This document shows, in pieces, positions 34,783-43,825 of a DNA stretch of 51,671 bases. The DNA is from Eubacterium sp. An11 (GTDB taxonomy: Bacteria > Bacillota > Clostridia > Lachnospirales > Lachnospiraceae), in the NCBI RefSeq assembly GCF_002161065.1, contig NZ_NFLV01000022.1, positions 1-51,671 of the forward strand, given 5' to 3'. Numbering within the stretch: position 1 is the first letter of the stretch; the number at the start of each line of letters is the position of its first letter. The position numbers and the translations under genes are program-made. The notes beneath the pieces are model-generated. The model was not told the DNA's origin. It worked only from the letters and a program-made list of their open reading frames with translations, and did no database searches.

Positions 34783-34868
34783 GTCCCGCCGCAGGAATTT
34801 ATCTTATGAGAGCTTCCTTTTCCGGAAACAGTTTTTTCTCATTGGTTCCTGAGGCGGGACCTTTTTAT
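34783..34868 (+). terminator. lexA terminator
   Basis: GTCCCGCC (34783-34790) with the following CAGGAA pairs with TTCCTG and GGCGGGAC (34853-34860), enclosing a long loop. The T-tract CTTTTTATTT is shared with the palindromic repeat. Confidence 0.85.
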
Positions 34869-34910
34869 TTCATAGGAAATTGCATTCCTATGAAATAAAA
34901 AACGCTCCGC
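34864..34910 (+). repeat. 47-base palindromic repeat, copy 1
   Basis: Perfect 15-base arms TTTATTTCATAGGAA (34864-34878) and TTCCTATGAAATAAA (34885-34899) surround ATTGCA, then AAA and CGCTCCGC. A nearly identical copy (about 45 of 47 bases) lies inverted at 43401-43447. Its first arm overlaps the T-tract of the lexA terminator. Confidence 0.85.
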
Positions 34911-34967
34911 GAGGATTGCACTGCGGCGGATAGGAAGATGCCGCTTTCGCGACCCGCCGCAGGCGGA

Positions 34968-34994
34968 GAATCCTGCTTTGCAGGATTCTTTCTT
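34968..34994. terminator. Terminator-like hairpin
   Basis: GAATCCTGC (34968-34976) pairs with GCAGGATTC (34980-34988) followed by TTTCTT. It is preceded by a GC-rich dyad (TGCGGCGG with CCGCCGCA, 34922-34961). It lies downstream of the zinc-ribbon gene on the other strand. Confidence 0.6.
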
Positions 34995-35025
34995 ATGTTT
35001 ATTATTTCAGAGCTGACGATCTTAC

Positions 35026-35412
35026 TCAGGTCCGGTGAATGGCTTTCCGACCACAGATCGGGCAGGTTACCTCCACTTTTCCCTTCTTTCTTGGAACACG
35101 GATATGCTTTCCACATCCTTTACAGGTGAATATCCGGTATTCTTTTCGCATGGCGAATCTTTTTTTCTGCAGACTGAAAAACTGCAGAAACTGTTGGTTT
35201 TCTTTTTGGCGTGCCGGCACATTTTTTGAAAACATGCGGAACAGAGAATATATGATTCCGCACAGAGCCAGCAGATAAAGTAGTGAACTGTTCAATATCA
35301 CAGAGAGCACGTACACGATGATGGAGACGATAAAAGTTACTCTGCATAATTCATCATTGCCGTTTCTCTGCTGCATAAAATTGGATAATTTCCATCTTAA
35401 TTTATCTATAAT
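35026..35412 (-). CDS. Zinc-ribbon membrane protein, apparent ATT start
   Basis: About 128 residues. Two hydrophobic helices (VTFIVSIIVYVLSVILN, SLLYLLALCGIIYSLF) precede a basic tail with a zinc ribbon: CKGCG and CPICG, 14 residues apart. Related Lachnospiraceae proteins begin M-x-DKLRWKL-like. Here AGGAGG (35426-35421) lies seven bases before ATT ATA GAT (35412), with no ATG, GTG or TTG in frame at that point. The frame is open further upstream to an ATG at 35457, but that lies inside the Hsp70 gene. It would be the last gene of the chaperone operon. Confidence 0.7.
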   Translation of the reverse strand: MIDKLRWKLSNFMQQRNGNDELCRVTFIVSIIVYVLSVILNSSLLYLLALCGIIYSLFRMFSKNVPARQKENQQFLQFFSLQKKRFAMRKEYRIFTCKGCGKHIRVPRKKGKVEVTCPICGRKAIHRT

Positions 35413-35437
35413 TCCTGCACCTCCTGAATCTGTCGTA

Positions 35438-37204
35438 CTAATTTCCGTACTGAGCAATAATATTTCCTGCCGAACGTTCCAGATTCTCCTTTGCCTGGCG
35501 GATGGCGGTCATGTCCTCCTCCGTCATCCGGTCCAGACGGAACCTGCCCATAAGTTTGGACAGAGCGTTTATATCACTCTTTACCTGTTTTTTAACCGGA
35601 CGTTCAATCTGTTTTCCGCCGTTTTTCAAAGCACGCTGTGCCTGACTTAACACTTTCTGAGCATCTCCTGTCAGGGCGATTGCTTCTTTTCTTAAATTAT
35701 CCATACCGGCGTACTGCTGTGCATCCCGAATGGCCTGTTCGATTTCCGCATCGCTCATCCGGTCGTCGGCGGTGATGGTGATGGACTGTTCTTTGCCCGT
35801 ATCCAGATCTCTGGCGGAAACTTTCAGAATACCATTGGTATCGATATCAAAGGTTACTTCAATCTGCGGCACACCCGCAGGAGCCCGCCGGATGCCTTTC
35901 AGACGGAACTTTCCGATGGTCTTATTGTCCTTTGCCATAGGGCGTTCGCCCTGCAGCACATGAATTTCCACATCCCTCTGGTATGGAGCGGCCGTGGAGA
36001 ACACACGGGAATATTTGGTCGGCAGAGTGGTATTTCTCTCCACCAGACGAGTGGCCACACCTCCCACAGTCTCGATGGACAGGCTCATCGGCGTCACGTC
36101 AAGGAGAAGCAGATCGGAACCTGCCACAGCCAGGGAATTGCCCTCCAGAGTATTGCCGAGCACAGCGGCGCCCATGGCCACGCACTCGTCGGGATTGATG
36201 TTCCGGGATGGTTCTTTTCCTGTGAGCAGGCGCACCTTTTCCTGCACGGCAGGGATCCGGGTGGAACCGCCCACTAAAAGAACACGACCCAGCTCTGAGG
36301 CGGCAATGCCGGCGTCACTGAGCGCCTGCTGCACCGGAGCGGCGGTTCTCTCCACCAGATCCTGGATCAGTTCCTGAAACTTTGTTCTGGTGAGAGTGGT
36401 CTCCAGATGAACCGGCGTTCCTTTCGCCTGCATCAGATACGGAAGGACAATGCTGCTGCTCTGGGCGGTGGACAGTTCTTTCTTTGCCTGTTCCGCAGCC
36501 TCACGGATTCGCTGCATGGCTGTGAAATCTCCCGACGGATCCACATGATTCTGGTTCTTACATTCAGCAACCAGCCACCGGACGATTCTTTCATCAAAAT
36601 CATCGCCGCCCAAATGGTTATCGCCGGCCGTCGCCAGCACTTCAATGACGTCGTCGCCGATCTCAATGACAGAGACATCGAAGGTACCTCCGCCCAGGTC
36701 ATAGACCATAACTTTCTGAGCTTCTCCATGGTCAAGACCATATGAAAGAGCGGCGCTGGTCGGCTCGTTGATGATTCTCTTCACATCCAGCCCGGCGATT
36801 CTGCCCGCATCCTTGGTAGCCTGCCTCTGCACATCATTGAAATATGCCGGAACGGTAATGACCGCCGAAGTGACCGGCTCACCGAGAAATTCTTCCGCAT
36901 CTTTTTTCAGCTGCATGAGGATCATGGCGCTGATGGTCTGCGGTTTGTAATCCTTTCCATCAATACGGATACTCCAGTCTGTGCCCATTTCTCTCTTCAC
37001 AGAGCTTATAGTGCGGTCCGGATTTGTGGCCGCCTGTCTTCTTGCCACATCTCCCACCAGACGTTCTCCCTTTTTGGTAAATGCCACAACGCTGGGAGTG
37101 GTCCTTGCTCCGGAACTGTTCGGCACAATGACCGGCTGTCCGTTTTCCACCACAGCAACACAGCTGTTGGTGGTTCCCAGGTCAATTCCTATTGTTTTGC
37201 TCAT
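35438..37204 (-). CDS. Hsp70 chaperone (DnaK paralogue)
   Basis: A 588-residue Hsp70. The ATPase domain has [18 protein letters not shown], the phosphate-2 motif [17 protein letters not shown] and [13 protein letters not shown]. The substrate-binding beta domain ([20 protein letters not shown]) and a shortened helical lid follow. The C-terminal EEVD-like or acidic DnaK tail is absent, so it is slightly shorter than the housekeeping DnaK. No grpE or hrcA is next to it, which marks it as a second, dedicated Hsp70. The start at 37204 follows GGAGGAATAAAT. It is co-directional with a J-domain protein that probably serves it. Confidence 0.93.
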   Translation of the reverse strand: MSKTIGIDLGTTNSCVAVVENGQPVIVPNSSGARTTPSVVAFTKKGERLVGDVARRQAATNPDRTISSVKREMGTDWSIRIDGKDYKPQTISAMILMQLKKDAEEFLGEPVTSAVITVPAYFNDVQRQATKDAGRIAGLDVKRIINEPTSAALSYGLDHGEAQKVMVYDLGGGTFDVSVIEIGDDVIEVLATAGDNHLGGDDFDERIVRWLVAECKNQNHVDPSGDFTAMQRIREAAEQAKKELSTAQSSSIVLPYLMQAKGTPVHLETTLTRTKFQELIQDLVERTAAPVQQALSDAGIAASELGRVLLVGGSTRIPAVQEKVRLLTGKEPSRNINPDECVAMGAAVLGNTLEGNSLAVAGSDLLLLDVTPMSLSIETVGGVATRLVERNTTLPTKYSRVFSTAAPYQRDVEIHVLQGERPMAKDNKTIGKFRLKGIRRAPAGVPQIEVTFDIDTNGILKVSARDLDTGKEQSITITADDRMSDAEIEQAIRDAQQYAGMDNLRKEAIALTGDAQKVLSQAQRALKNGGKQIERPVKKQVKSDINALSKLMGRFRLDRMTEEDMTAIRQAKENLERSAGNIIAQYGN

Positions 37205-37257
37205 ATATTTATTCCTCCATCTATGTAAATGTGTCTCTGAACAAATGCATCTTTCTG

Positions 37258-38040
37258 TCAGCAACGGCAGAACAGGCAGCAGAACTGCATGATCATAAAT
37301 GCTGTACAGAAACGGCCCATACCTTCGGCATATTTCTGAAATTCCTGACCGGTCTCGTTATATGTACTGCCGGACTGGCTCATACTCTGCATGGCGTTTT
37401 GGTATACCGTATTTCCCGGCTCCATCTGTACCGCCCTCTGGATCTGCTCCATGGCAAGTATGGCATTTCCCTGCCCGTAATTGGCCAGGGCGCTCAGATA
37501 ATACCACCGGGCATTCCGTCCGCTGCTGACCACGGTATTTAATCCCTGGACAGCGTAAGCGTAACGTCCGGCGTTGATATTCTGCACAGCCTGACGGATC
37601 ACATCACTGTCTCCCGGCTGTACCGTCGGACCGGCCGGCCCGTAAGAGGCACGGCCGAAGCCGCCGAAAATATCGTCGAAATCAAAAGGCCCGTAACCGC
37701 CATAGCCCCCGTTTCCATTGCCGTAGCCGCCATTGCCATAATTTCCATAACCGCCGCCGTAGCTCTGCTGTCCCTGCCGGTTTCCATATGGACTGCCATA
37801 GGGATTGCCCTGACTGCCATAGGCATTTCTGCCGGCGTTTTGTGCCTGACGCTGATATTTCTCGGGATTGTTGATCATATCATAGGCCTCATTGATTTCA
37901 TTCATTTTCTCAGTGGCACCCGGATCATTGGGATGAAGATCCGGATGATACTTTTTCGCCATCTTCCGGTATGCCTTTTTTATCTCTTCCTTGCTGGCGT
38001 CCCTGGACACACCAAGGACTTTATACGGGTCATCAACCAT
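37258..38040 (-). CDS. J-domain protein with Gly/Tyr-rich linker
   Basis: A 260-residue co-chaperone. The J-domain covers about residues 1-70 ([20 protein letters not shown]) with the HPD tripeptide in [10 protein letters not shown] low-complexity Gly/Tyr/Asn linker (about 85-135) leads to a helical, TPR-like domain ([20 protein letters not shown]). The tail is Cys-rich (FCCLFCRC). The zinc fingers of classic DnaJ are absent. The start at 38040 follows AAAGGAGA and overlaps the end of the DUF5685 gene by eight bases. Confidence 0.9.
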   Translation of the reverse strand: MVDDPYKVLGVSRDASKEEIKKAYRKMAKKYHPDLHPNDPGATEKMNEINEAYDMINNPEKYQRQAQNAGRNAYGSQGNPYGSPYGNRQGQQSYGGGYGNYGNGGYGNGNGGYGGYGPFDFDDIFGGFGRASYGPAGPTVQPGDSDVIRQAVQNINAGRYAYAVQGLNTVVSSGRNARWYYLSALANYGQGNAILAMEQIQRAVQMEPGNTVYQNAMQSMSQSGSTYNETGQEFQKYAEGMGRFCTAFMIMQFCCLFCRC

Positions 38041-38860
38041 GTCTGGTCTCCTTTCCTCTGAACTTTGCGTAATATTTCTGCCAAACGCCTCCGTAAAGAA
38101 CATTTCGGATCAAATGTTCATCGGTGACGATAGGCAGTTTTTCGAATTCATCAGCGGCCACGCTGATACAGGAGGTCAGAATCTCTTCTGTCTCCTCCGG
38201 CTTTTTTTTCATATAAAAAAGAGGATTATAATTCTGTTTTCTTCTGTCCTTCTTATAATCCATGGCGGCATCCATCAGGTAGATAAAACGCCCCAGAGAA
38301 AATCCAAATTTCCGTAAGCTGTCACTCCAGAAATCTTTCTCATCATAGACAAATACTTCTGACAGCATTTTTCCGGACAGATTGACCGCCTGATCCGTCT
38401 GCTCCGGGGCATGTTTTTCCACTTCAGCGAGGAGTTCCAGGCTCTCCCTGATATTTCTGCACTGCCTTTCGTAGCGTGCTTCCACCTCCCTGTACTTTTC
38501 TTCCAAAAGCTTACTGTAAGCGAGACGGGTGCGCTTTTTTTCATCCTCCCAGTCGTCAAGACATTTATAATACGCCAGAGCCACTGTCATATCCGCCGCA
38601 TAATCAATATATTTATTATGAAGAAATGTTCTGTCTTTCAAAGGGTGTACCGGGCAGCGGTACTGTGCCCGTTTTTCTTCCGGCTCATAGAGGGCAGTCA
38701 GAAACAGCGCCAGAAATGTCATATCAAAATTCAGGGAAAATCTGGACAGCTGTCCGTATCGGTTTCGCAGACTGTGACAAATTCCGCAGTACATCTGCTG
38801 GTATCGTTTCAGTTCCTCTTCCGACAGTCCTTTTTTATTACAGATGATATATCCAAACGT
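38033..38860 (-). CDS. DUF5685-family protein, apparent ACG start
   Basis: A protein of about 275 residues of the DUF5685 type found with J-domain/Hsp70 genes. Conserved features are the N-terminal [19 protein letters not shown], and the helical AKHAPE-like middle. The expected N-terminus [20 protein letters not shown] is present in frame, but its initiator position is ACG (38860-38858), eight bases after AAAGGAG. The first ATG in frame (38794) would cut off this conserved part. So either ACG is used, the start codon is mutated, or the base is misread. The cysteines may bind a metal. Function is unknown. Confidence 0.78.
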   Translation of the reverse strand, partial: TFGYIICNKKGLSEEELKRYQQMYCGICHSLRNRYGQLSRFSLNFDMTFLALFLTALYEPEEKRAQYRCPVHPLKDRTFLHNKYIDYAADMTVALAYYKCLDDWEDEKKRTRLAYSKLLEEKYREVEARYERQCRNIRESLELLAEVEKHAPEQTDQAVNLSGKMLSEVFVYDEKDFWSDSLRKFGFSLGRFIYLMDAAMDYKKDRRKQNYNPLFYMKKKPEETEEILTSCISVAADEFEKLPIVTDEHLIRNVLYGGVWQKYYAKFRGKETRHG

Positions 38861-38908
38861 CGCAATCGCTCCTTTCTTTCCATTTCTCCATAATTAAACA
38901 ATATCAAC

Positions 38909-38989
38909 CTCAAATTTATCTCAACTAATCCTCAATTTCCATTGAGATTTTCTTACTTTTTTGTTACTCTTGCAATAAATACATATTTT
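38909..38989 (+). promoter_or_regulatory. Phased repeats and promoter of the second two-component system
   Basis: CTCAA occurs at 38909, 38920 and 38931, exactly 11 bases apart, with the reverse TTGAG at 38942. TTGTTA (38961-38966), a 17-base spacer and TATTTT (38984-38989) follow. This fits OmpR-type autoregulation. Confidence 0.6.
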
Positions 38990-39004
38990 GCATGGAGGAA
39001 TGAT

Positions 39005-39688
39005 ATGTTTAAAATACTCGTGGTGGAAGATGATAACAGTCTGAAACGCCTATTTTGTAAAACACTGGAAAAAAATAATTTTATTACTTTTCCGGCTGAG
39101 AGCGCCGCAGAGGCTCTGGATATTCTGGACGAGGAGTCCATCGACCTGATCATCACAGATATCATGATGCCGGGAATCGACGGTTTCGATTTTATCCGGC
39201 AGCTGAGAGACGCTAATATTGATCTTCCGGTCCTCATTATCACAGCCAAGAGCGATATTATGGACAAACAGACAGGATTTCAGGCCGGCGCTGACGACTA
39301 TATGGTCAAACCCATTGATATTCATGAGATGGTGCTGCGGGTCAACGCTCTCCTGCGCCGTGTAAAGAGCGTCAGCGAGCGGAGGCTTACCTTTGGCGGC
39401 ACCTGCATGGAATACGATACCTGGACAGTGACTGATAATACAGGGACAAAGATTCTCCCCCAGAAGGAATTTCAACTGCTCTACAAAATGCTCTCTTATC
39501 CGGGACAGATTTTTACCAGACAGCAGCTCCTTGATGATGTATGGGGGATGAATAATTACGAAGATTCCCATACTCTTGATGTGCATATCAGCCGTTTGAG
39601 AGAGAGATTCAAGGAAAATACAGATTTTAAGATCGTGACCATACGTGGTCTTGGATATCGGGTGATAAAAAATGAAGAAAAAAATTGA
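39005..39688 (+). CDS. OmpR-family response regulator
   Basis: A 227-residue regulator with an intact receiver domain (acidic pocket VVEDD, phospho-acceptor in LIITDIMMPGIDGF, conserved Lys in VKPIDIHEM) and a winged-helix output domain ending FKIVTIRGLGYRV. ATG at 39005 follows GGAGGAATGAT. The end overlaps the kinase gene by 17 bases. Confidence 0.95.
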   Translation: MFKILVVEDDNSLKRLFCKTLEKNNFITFPAESAAEALDILDEESIDLIITDIMMPGIDGFDFIRQLRDANIDLPVLIITAKSDIMDKQTGFQAGADDYMVKPIDIHEMVLRVNALLRRVKSVSERRLTFGGTCMEYDTWTVTDNTGTKILPQKEFQLLYKMLSYPGQIFTRQQLLDDVWGMNNYEDSHTLDVHISRLRERFKENTDFKIVTIRGLGYRVIKNEEKN

Positions 39689-40745
39689 AAAATGGAAAGC
39701 TTCTGATCTCTGGAAGCTCCGCAAACGTTTTACCCTGACTTTTTTTGTAATCATATTGCCGTTTTTCTTTCTGATACCGGGCATCTTCTATTTTCTGGCC
39801 CGAAATGGAATCTCTGTGGGAATCGTCAGCGTTCCCATCACTATCACCTTTGTGCTCATCGGTCTGTTATGTTTTCTTCTGGGATATGTGATTTCTTTTT
39901 TTCTGATGCGTCATGTATTCCATCCTCTGGAACAATTGAGTAACGCCTCCCGTCAGATTGCCCGGGGCGATTACAGCGCGCAGATTGAATATAAGGGCAA
40001 TATCGAAGAAATCCGGACAACCATCGATAATTTTAATTTTATGGCAAAGGAGCTGAACTCCGTGGAAATCATGCGCAATGACTTCATAGCAAATGTATCT
40101 CACGAATTTAAGACCCCATTGTCCTCCATTGCCGGATATGTCACCCTCCTGCAGGATTCCGATCTGTCAGAAAGTGAACGAAATGAATATATTCAGATGG
40201 TCTTTTTTAATATCGAAAAACTCAACGATCTGACCAGCAATATCCTGCAGCTTTCCCGCCTGGAGAATCAAAACGCATTAAAAAAACCGGTGCATTACCG
40301 GCTGGATGAACAAATCCGGGAGGCCATTGTGCTGCTGGAGCCCAAATGGAGCCAGAAGCGGATCACCATGGATGTAGATCTGCAGGAGCTTTCCTACACC
40401 GGACAGTCAGCCCTCTTATTCCAGGTCTGGACCAATCTCATCGGAAACGCTATCAAGTTCTCCAATCCGGATTCTTCCATTTCCATCACCCTGCGGCGGT
40501 ACCATGACGATCTCACCGTGACGGTAGCTGACCGCGGCATCGGCATGACGGAGGAAACCCGCAAACACATTTTTGAGAAATTCTATCAGGGCGATTCCTC
40601 CAGAAAGGAACAAGGAAACGGCCTGGGACTCGCCATCTGCAAAATCATCCTCGATCTGTGCGGCGGAGATATCCATGTGGCCAGCGAGCCTGGAAAAGGC
40701 AGTGTCTTTACTGTTCGGCTGCCGGCTGCCGAATCAGAAGAATAA
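39672..40745 (+). CDS. Sensor histidine kinase
   Basis: A 357-residue kinase with two helices near residues 20-45 and 52-78 and almost no external loop between them, so it senses within the membrane or through a partner. A HAMP domain, the phospho-acceptor box SHEFKTPLSS and a full ATP-binding domain (NAIKFSNP, DRGIGM, FEKFYQGD, GLGLAI) follow. Short-loop kinases of this kind often sense cell-envelope stress. It pairs with the regulator just upstream. Confidence 0.94.
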   Translation: MKKKIEKWKASDLWKLRKRFTLTFFVIILPFFFLIPGIFYFLARNGISVGIVSVPITITFVLIGLLCFLLGYVISFFLMRHVFHPLEQLSNASRQIARGDYSAQIEYKGNIEEIRTTIDNFNFMAKELNSVEIMRNDFIANVSHEFKTPLSSIAGYVTLLQDSDLSESERNEYIQMVFFNIEKLNDLTSNILQLSRLENQNALKKPVHYRLDEQIREAIVLLEPKWSQKRITMDVDLQELSYTGQSALLFQVWTNLIGNAIKFSNPDSSISITLRRYHDDLTVTVADRGIGMTEETRKHIFEKFYQGDSSRKEQGNGLGLAICKIILDLCGGDIHVASEPGKGSVFTVRLPAAESEE

Positions 40746-40811
40746 ATGACACAAAAAAGCATACAGAGAACGGCTCCGGACGAACAGAAATATGTCGTAT
40801 AATCCAGATAA

Positions 40812-40844
40812 ACCCGGATGTCGTTATTCTGACGATATCCGGGT
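40812..40844. terminator. Hairpin between the kinase and ftsH
   Basis: ACCCGGAT (40812-40819) pairs with ATCCGGGT (40837-40844), with an extra inner TCGT/ACGA pairing. T-tracts are weak. It probably separates the two convergent units. Confidence 0.6.
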
Positions 40845-40863
40845 CTGTCTGATCGGTCTGTTG

Positions 40864-42678
40864 TTATGCATTCAAAATATTCATAAACTGTTCGCCGGTG
40901 ATGGTCTCTTCCTTATACAGGAAGGATGCCAGCTCATCCAGCTTCTGACGATTATCTGACAGGATTCCGAATGCTTTTTCATGCTGCTTTTTCACCAGTT
41001 CCACTACTTTTTTGTCAATTTCTCTCTGAGTTTCCGCAGAACAGGTCATGCTGGTATCATCCCCCAGATATGGGTTGGTCTGGGTCTCCATAGCCACCAT
41101 GTCAAACTCTTCGCTCATACCGTAGCGGGTGATCATAGCCCGGGCGAGCTTCGTTGCCTGTTCAATATCGTTGGAAGCGCCGGTAGTCACTGACCCAAAG
41201 ATCAGTTCCTCTGCAGCACGTCCGCCGGTCAGGGTGGCTATTTTGTTCTCCATCTCTTCTTTACTCATGAGATAATGATTTCCTTCTTCCACCTGCATGG
41301 TATATCCCAGAGCACCGGATGTCCTTGGTACAATGGTAATCTTCTGCACCGGAGCAGAATTGGTCTGTCTGGCTGCCACCAGAGCATGACCCACCTCATG
41401 ATAAGCGACAATCTTCTTTTCTTTATCGGTGAGAATGGCGTTCTTCTTCTGATAACCTGCAATGACAACTTCAATGCTTTCCTCCAGATCCGCCTGGGTG
41501 ACAAACTGTCTGCCGTCACGGACTGCCCGCAGTGCAGCCTCATTGACAATATTGGCAAGTTCCGCGCCGGAAGCACCGGAAGCCATGCGCGCCACCTTAT
41601 TATAATCAATGTTGTCGGCCACTTTAACCTTTTTGGCGTGTACCTTTAAGATATCTTCCCGTCCTTTCAGATCCGGGAGCTCCACCGGAACACGGCGGTC
41701 AAACCGTCCCGGACGAAGAAGCGCCGGGTCCAGAGATTCCGGACGGTTGGTGGCCGCCAGGATGATGACGCCGGTATTCTCCTCAAATCCGTCCATCTCT
41801 GTGAGCAGCTGATTCAAGGTCTGTTCCCGCTCATCATTGCCGCCGTACTGCCCGTTTCGCTTCTTTCCAATGGCGTCGATCTCATCAATGAAAACGATAC
41901 ACGGGGCTTTTTCTTTGGCCTGTCTGAATAAGTCTCGTACTTTGGAAGCGCCCATGCCCACGAACATCTCCACAAATTCCGAACCGGACATGGAGAAAAA
42001 CGGCACGTTGGCTTCGCCGGCCACAGCCTTTGCCAGCATGGTCTTACCGGTTCCGGGAGGGCCCACCAGCAGGATTCCTTTCGGCATGGATGCGCCGATA
42101 TCTTTGTATCTGTCAGGATTATGCAGATACTCCACAATCTCCGTGAGATTCTCCTTGGCCTCGTCTTCGCCGGCCACATCGGAAAAACGGATACCCTCCG
42201 AGGATTTGACATAAATCTTGGCGTTGCTTTTTCCCATACCAAAAGTCATGAAATTATCTCCGCCGGCCCGGTTCATCATCTTCTTGGACATATACTGACC
42301 GATGAGCACAAAGATAAGGATCGGCAGGATCCAGCTTAAAAGAATGGTCAGGATCGGAGAAGACTGCCGTATTTCCTGTCCGGAAAAAGAAATGCCTGCG
42401 TCATGAAGACGCTGGGTAAGCCCATTGTCTTCCACCATAGCCGTCTTATAAATCTTATCATCTTTATCTGTAAAATAGATCAGATTTTCCTGGGCATCAA
42501 TCTCCACCTCATCGATCTGTTTGTTATCTGTCATGGTCATAAAAGTGCCATAATCCACTTCTTTAATCTGCCGTTCCATAATCAATGGACGGGCAAGGGC
42601 ATTGAAAAGAATCAGGCAGATTACCACGATACAATAGTAAAAAATCAGGGGTACTTTCGGTTTTTTTACTTCTTTCAT
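40864..42678 (-). CDS. ftsH: ATP-dependent zinc metalloprotease FtsH
   Basis: A 604-residue membrane protease. Two helices (about 10-32 and 107-130) flank a short external domain. The AAA module has Walker A GPPGTGKT, Walker [13 protein letters not shown] and the SRH region [19 protein letters not shown]. The zinc site is HEVGH. The start at 42678 follows GGAGGTAATGTGC. The position next to the kinase and not near the usual hpt/tilS genes suggests that it may be one of two FtsH copies. Confidence 0.95.
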   Translation of the reverse strand: MKEVKKPKVPLIFYYCIVVICLILFNALARPLIMERQIKEVDYGTFMTMTDNKQIDEVEIDAQENLIYFTDKDDKIYKTAMVEDNGLTQRLHDAGISFSGQEIRQSSPILTILLSWILPILIFVLIGQYMSKKMMNRAGGDNFMTFGMGKSNAKIYVKSSEGIRFSDVAGEDEAKENLTEIVEYLHNPDRYKDIGASMPKGILLVGPPGTGKTMLAKAVAGEANVPFFSMSGSEFVEMFVGMGASKVRDLFRQAKEKAPCIVFIDEIDAIGKKRNGQYGGNDEREQTLNQLLTEMDGFEENTGVIILAATNRPESLDPALLRPGRFDRRVPVELPDLKGREDILKVHAKKVKVADNIDYNKVARMASGASGAELANIVNEAALRAVRDGRQFVTQADLEESIEVVIAGYQKKNAILTDKEKKIVAYHEVGHALVAARQTNSAPVQKITIVPRTSGALGYTMQVEEGNHYLMSKEEMENKIATLTGGRAAEELIFGSVTTGASNDIEQATKLARAMITRYGMSEEFDMVAMETQTNPYLGDDTSMTCSAETQREIDKKVVELVKKQHEKAFGILSDNRQKLDELASFLYKEETITGEQFMNILNA

Positions 42679-42701
42679 GCACATTACCTCCATTTTTGCA
42701 T

Positions 42702-42730
42702 ATCATAATAACTTTAGCAAAAAACAACAA
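42702..42730 (-). promoter_or_regulatory. ftsH promoter
   Basis: On the minus strand TTGTTG (42730-42725), a 17-base spacer and TATGAT (42707-42702). Confidence 0.55.
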
Positions 42731-42761
42731 AAGATATCATTTATAAATTTACAAATATGTC

Positions 42762-42790
42762 TTGACAAAAATTGAATTTTGTCATAAAAC
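42762..42790 (+). promoter_or_regulatory. TetR gene promoter with overlapping operator
   Basis: A consensus -35 TTGACA (42762-42767), a 17-base spacer and TAAAAC (42785-42790). TGACAAAA and TTTTGTCA form an inverted repeat (42763-42784) filling the space between the two elements, the typical position of a TetR autoregulatory operator. Confidence 0.7.
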
Positions 42791-42813
42791 ACCAGTATAG
42801 GAGAGTGAGAACA

Positions 42814-43344
42814 ATGACAGAATCTTTAAAAGACCGGATTGCAGAAGCGTTTCTTACCTTAATCAGACAGAAAAACATAGACAAAATTTCAGTAAAAGAT
42901 CTGGCGGATCACTGCCATATTTCCAGACAAAGTTTTTATTATCATTACCGGGATATCCTGGAAGTGATTGAATGGATCTTAAACCGGCGTCTGGAAAAAC
43001 TTCTGACCAGAAACCTCCAGTGTCAGACCCAGGAAGAAGCGGTGGAGGTATTTCTGGAATTTTCCCAGATGAACCGGACCTTTATCCATAAACTTCTGGC
43101 GTCAAAATATCACGATATCCTCGCCCCCATGCTCATCAAATCTCTGAAAAGATATCTGCAGGAATTTTTTCGTCTGCGGCTCAGTGATTCTGCCATGAGC
43201 TACGCGGATACGAATATCACTCTGAATTTCTGCGCTTACGGCCTCTTAGGGCTGCTCCTCGAGAATTCCTGCGGAGACAACAAAGAAAATAAAAAGAACG
43301 CCGTTCAACAAATATGCAGGGTTTTATCTAAACTTTTCGATTAA
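42814..43344 (+). CDS. TetR-family regulator
   Basis: A 176-residue repressor with the N-terminal helix-turn-helix (KISVKDLADHCHISRQSFYY, then HYRDILEVIEWIL) and a helical ligand domain of normal length. ATG at 42814 follows AGGAGAG. It is divergent from ftsH, and the shared 135-base region holds both promoters. It may also affect ftsH. No efflux gene is adjacent. The effector is unknown. Confidence 0.9.
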   Translation: MTESLKDRIAEAFLTLIRQKNIDKISVKDLADHCHISRQSFYYHYRDILEVIEWILNRRLEKLLTRNLQCQTQEEAVEVFLEFSQMNRTFIHKLLASKYHDILAPMLIKSLKRYLQEFFRLRLSDSAMSYADTNITLNFCAYGLLGLLLENSCGDNKENKKNAVQQICRVLSKLFD

Positions 43345-43400
43345 GACCGGTTTCATGGAAGATTTTCATCAAAAATTTTCCCATGAAAATGTCCGGAATA

Positions 43401-43447
43401 GCGGAGCGTTATTTATTTCATAGGAATGCAGTTTCCTATGAAATAAA
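43401..43447 (-). repeat. 47-base palindromic repeat, copy 2
   Basis: The inverted counterpart of the element at 34864-34910: GCGGAGCG, TTA, then arms TTTATTTCATAGGAA (43412-43426) and TTCCTATGAAATAAA (43433-43447) around TGCAGT. On the minus strand it directly follows the T-tract of the rsfS terminator. Confidence 0.85.
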
Positions 43448-43454
43448 TAAAAAA

Positions 43455-43482
43455 GGCCTGCAGCGCTTAGTGCTGCAGGTCC
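43455..43482 (-). terminator. rsfS terminator
   Basis: GGCCTGCAGC (43455-43464) pairs with GCTGCAGGTCC (43472-43482). On the minus strand it is followed by TTTTTTATTTATT. Part of the stem encodes the last codons of rsfS. Confidence 0.85.
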
Positions 43483-43823
43483 TCTTTTGTAACCGGCTTT
43501 CCATCTCTCCAGATTCGTTCCAGATCATAGAATCCACGGTCTTCTTTACTGAATACATGGACGATCACATCTTTGTAATCCATCAAGATCCAGTTGGCTG
43601 TCTGATATCCTTCAATCTGCTTTGGCTCATATCCGGCTCTGCCCAGCGCTTCCTCCACGCTGTCTGCCATGGCCTGAACCTGATTTCGGTTATTTCCATC
43701 AGCAATGACAAAATAATCAGCCAGCACAGAAATCTCACTGATATCCAGGATTGTGATATCTTCTGCCTTCTTATCTTCCAGGGCGTCAATGACAATCTGT
43801 GTCATCTTTTTTGATTCTTCCAC
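43467..43823 (-). CDS. rsfS: Ribosomal silencing factor RsfS
   Basis: A 118-residue protein of the Iojap family that binds L14 and blocks subunit joining in slow growth. Conserved parts are DITILDISEISVLADYFVIA, the NRNQVQAMADSVEEAL helix and NWILMDYKDVIVHVF. The length is normal. It is the last gene of the ribosome/NAD cluster, three bases after yqeK. Confidence 0.95.
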   Translation of the reverse strand: MEESKKMTQIVIDALEDKKAEDITILDISEISVLADYFVIADGNNRNQVQAMADSVEEALGRAGYEPKQIEGYQTANWILMDYKDVIVHVFSKEDRGFYDLERIWRDGKPVTKEDLQH

Positions 43824-43825
43824 GG

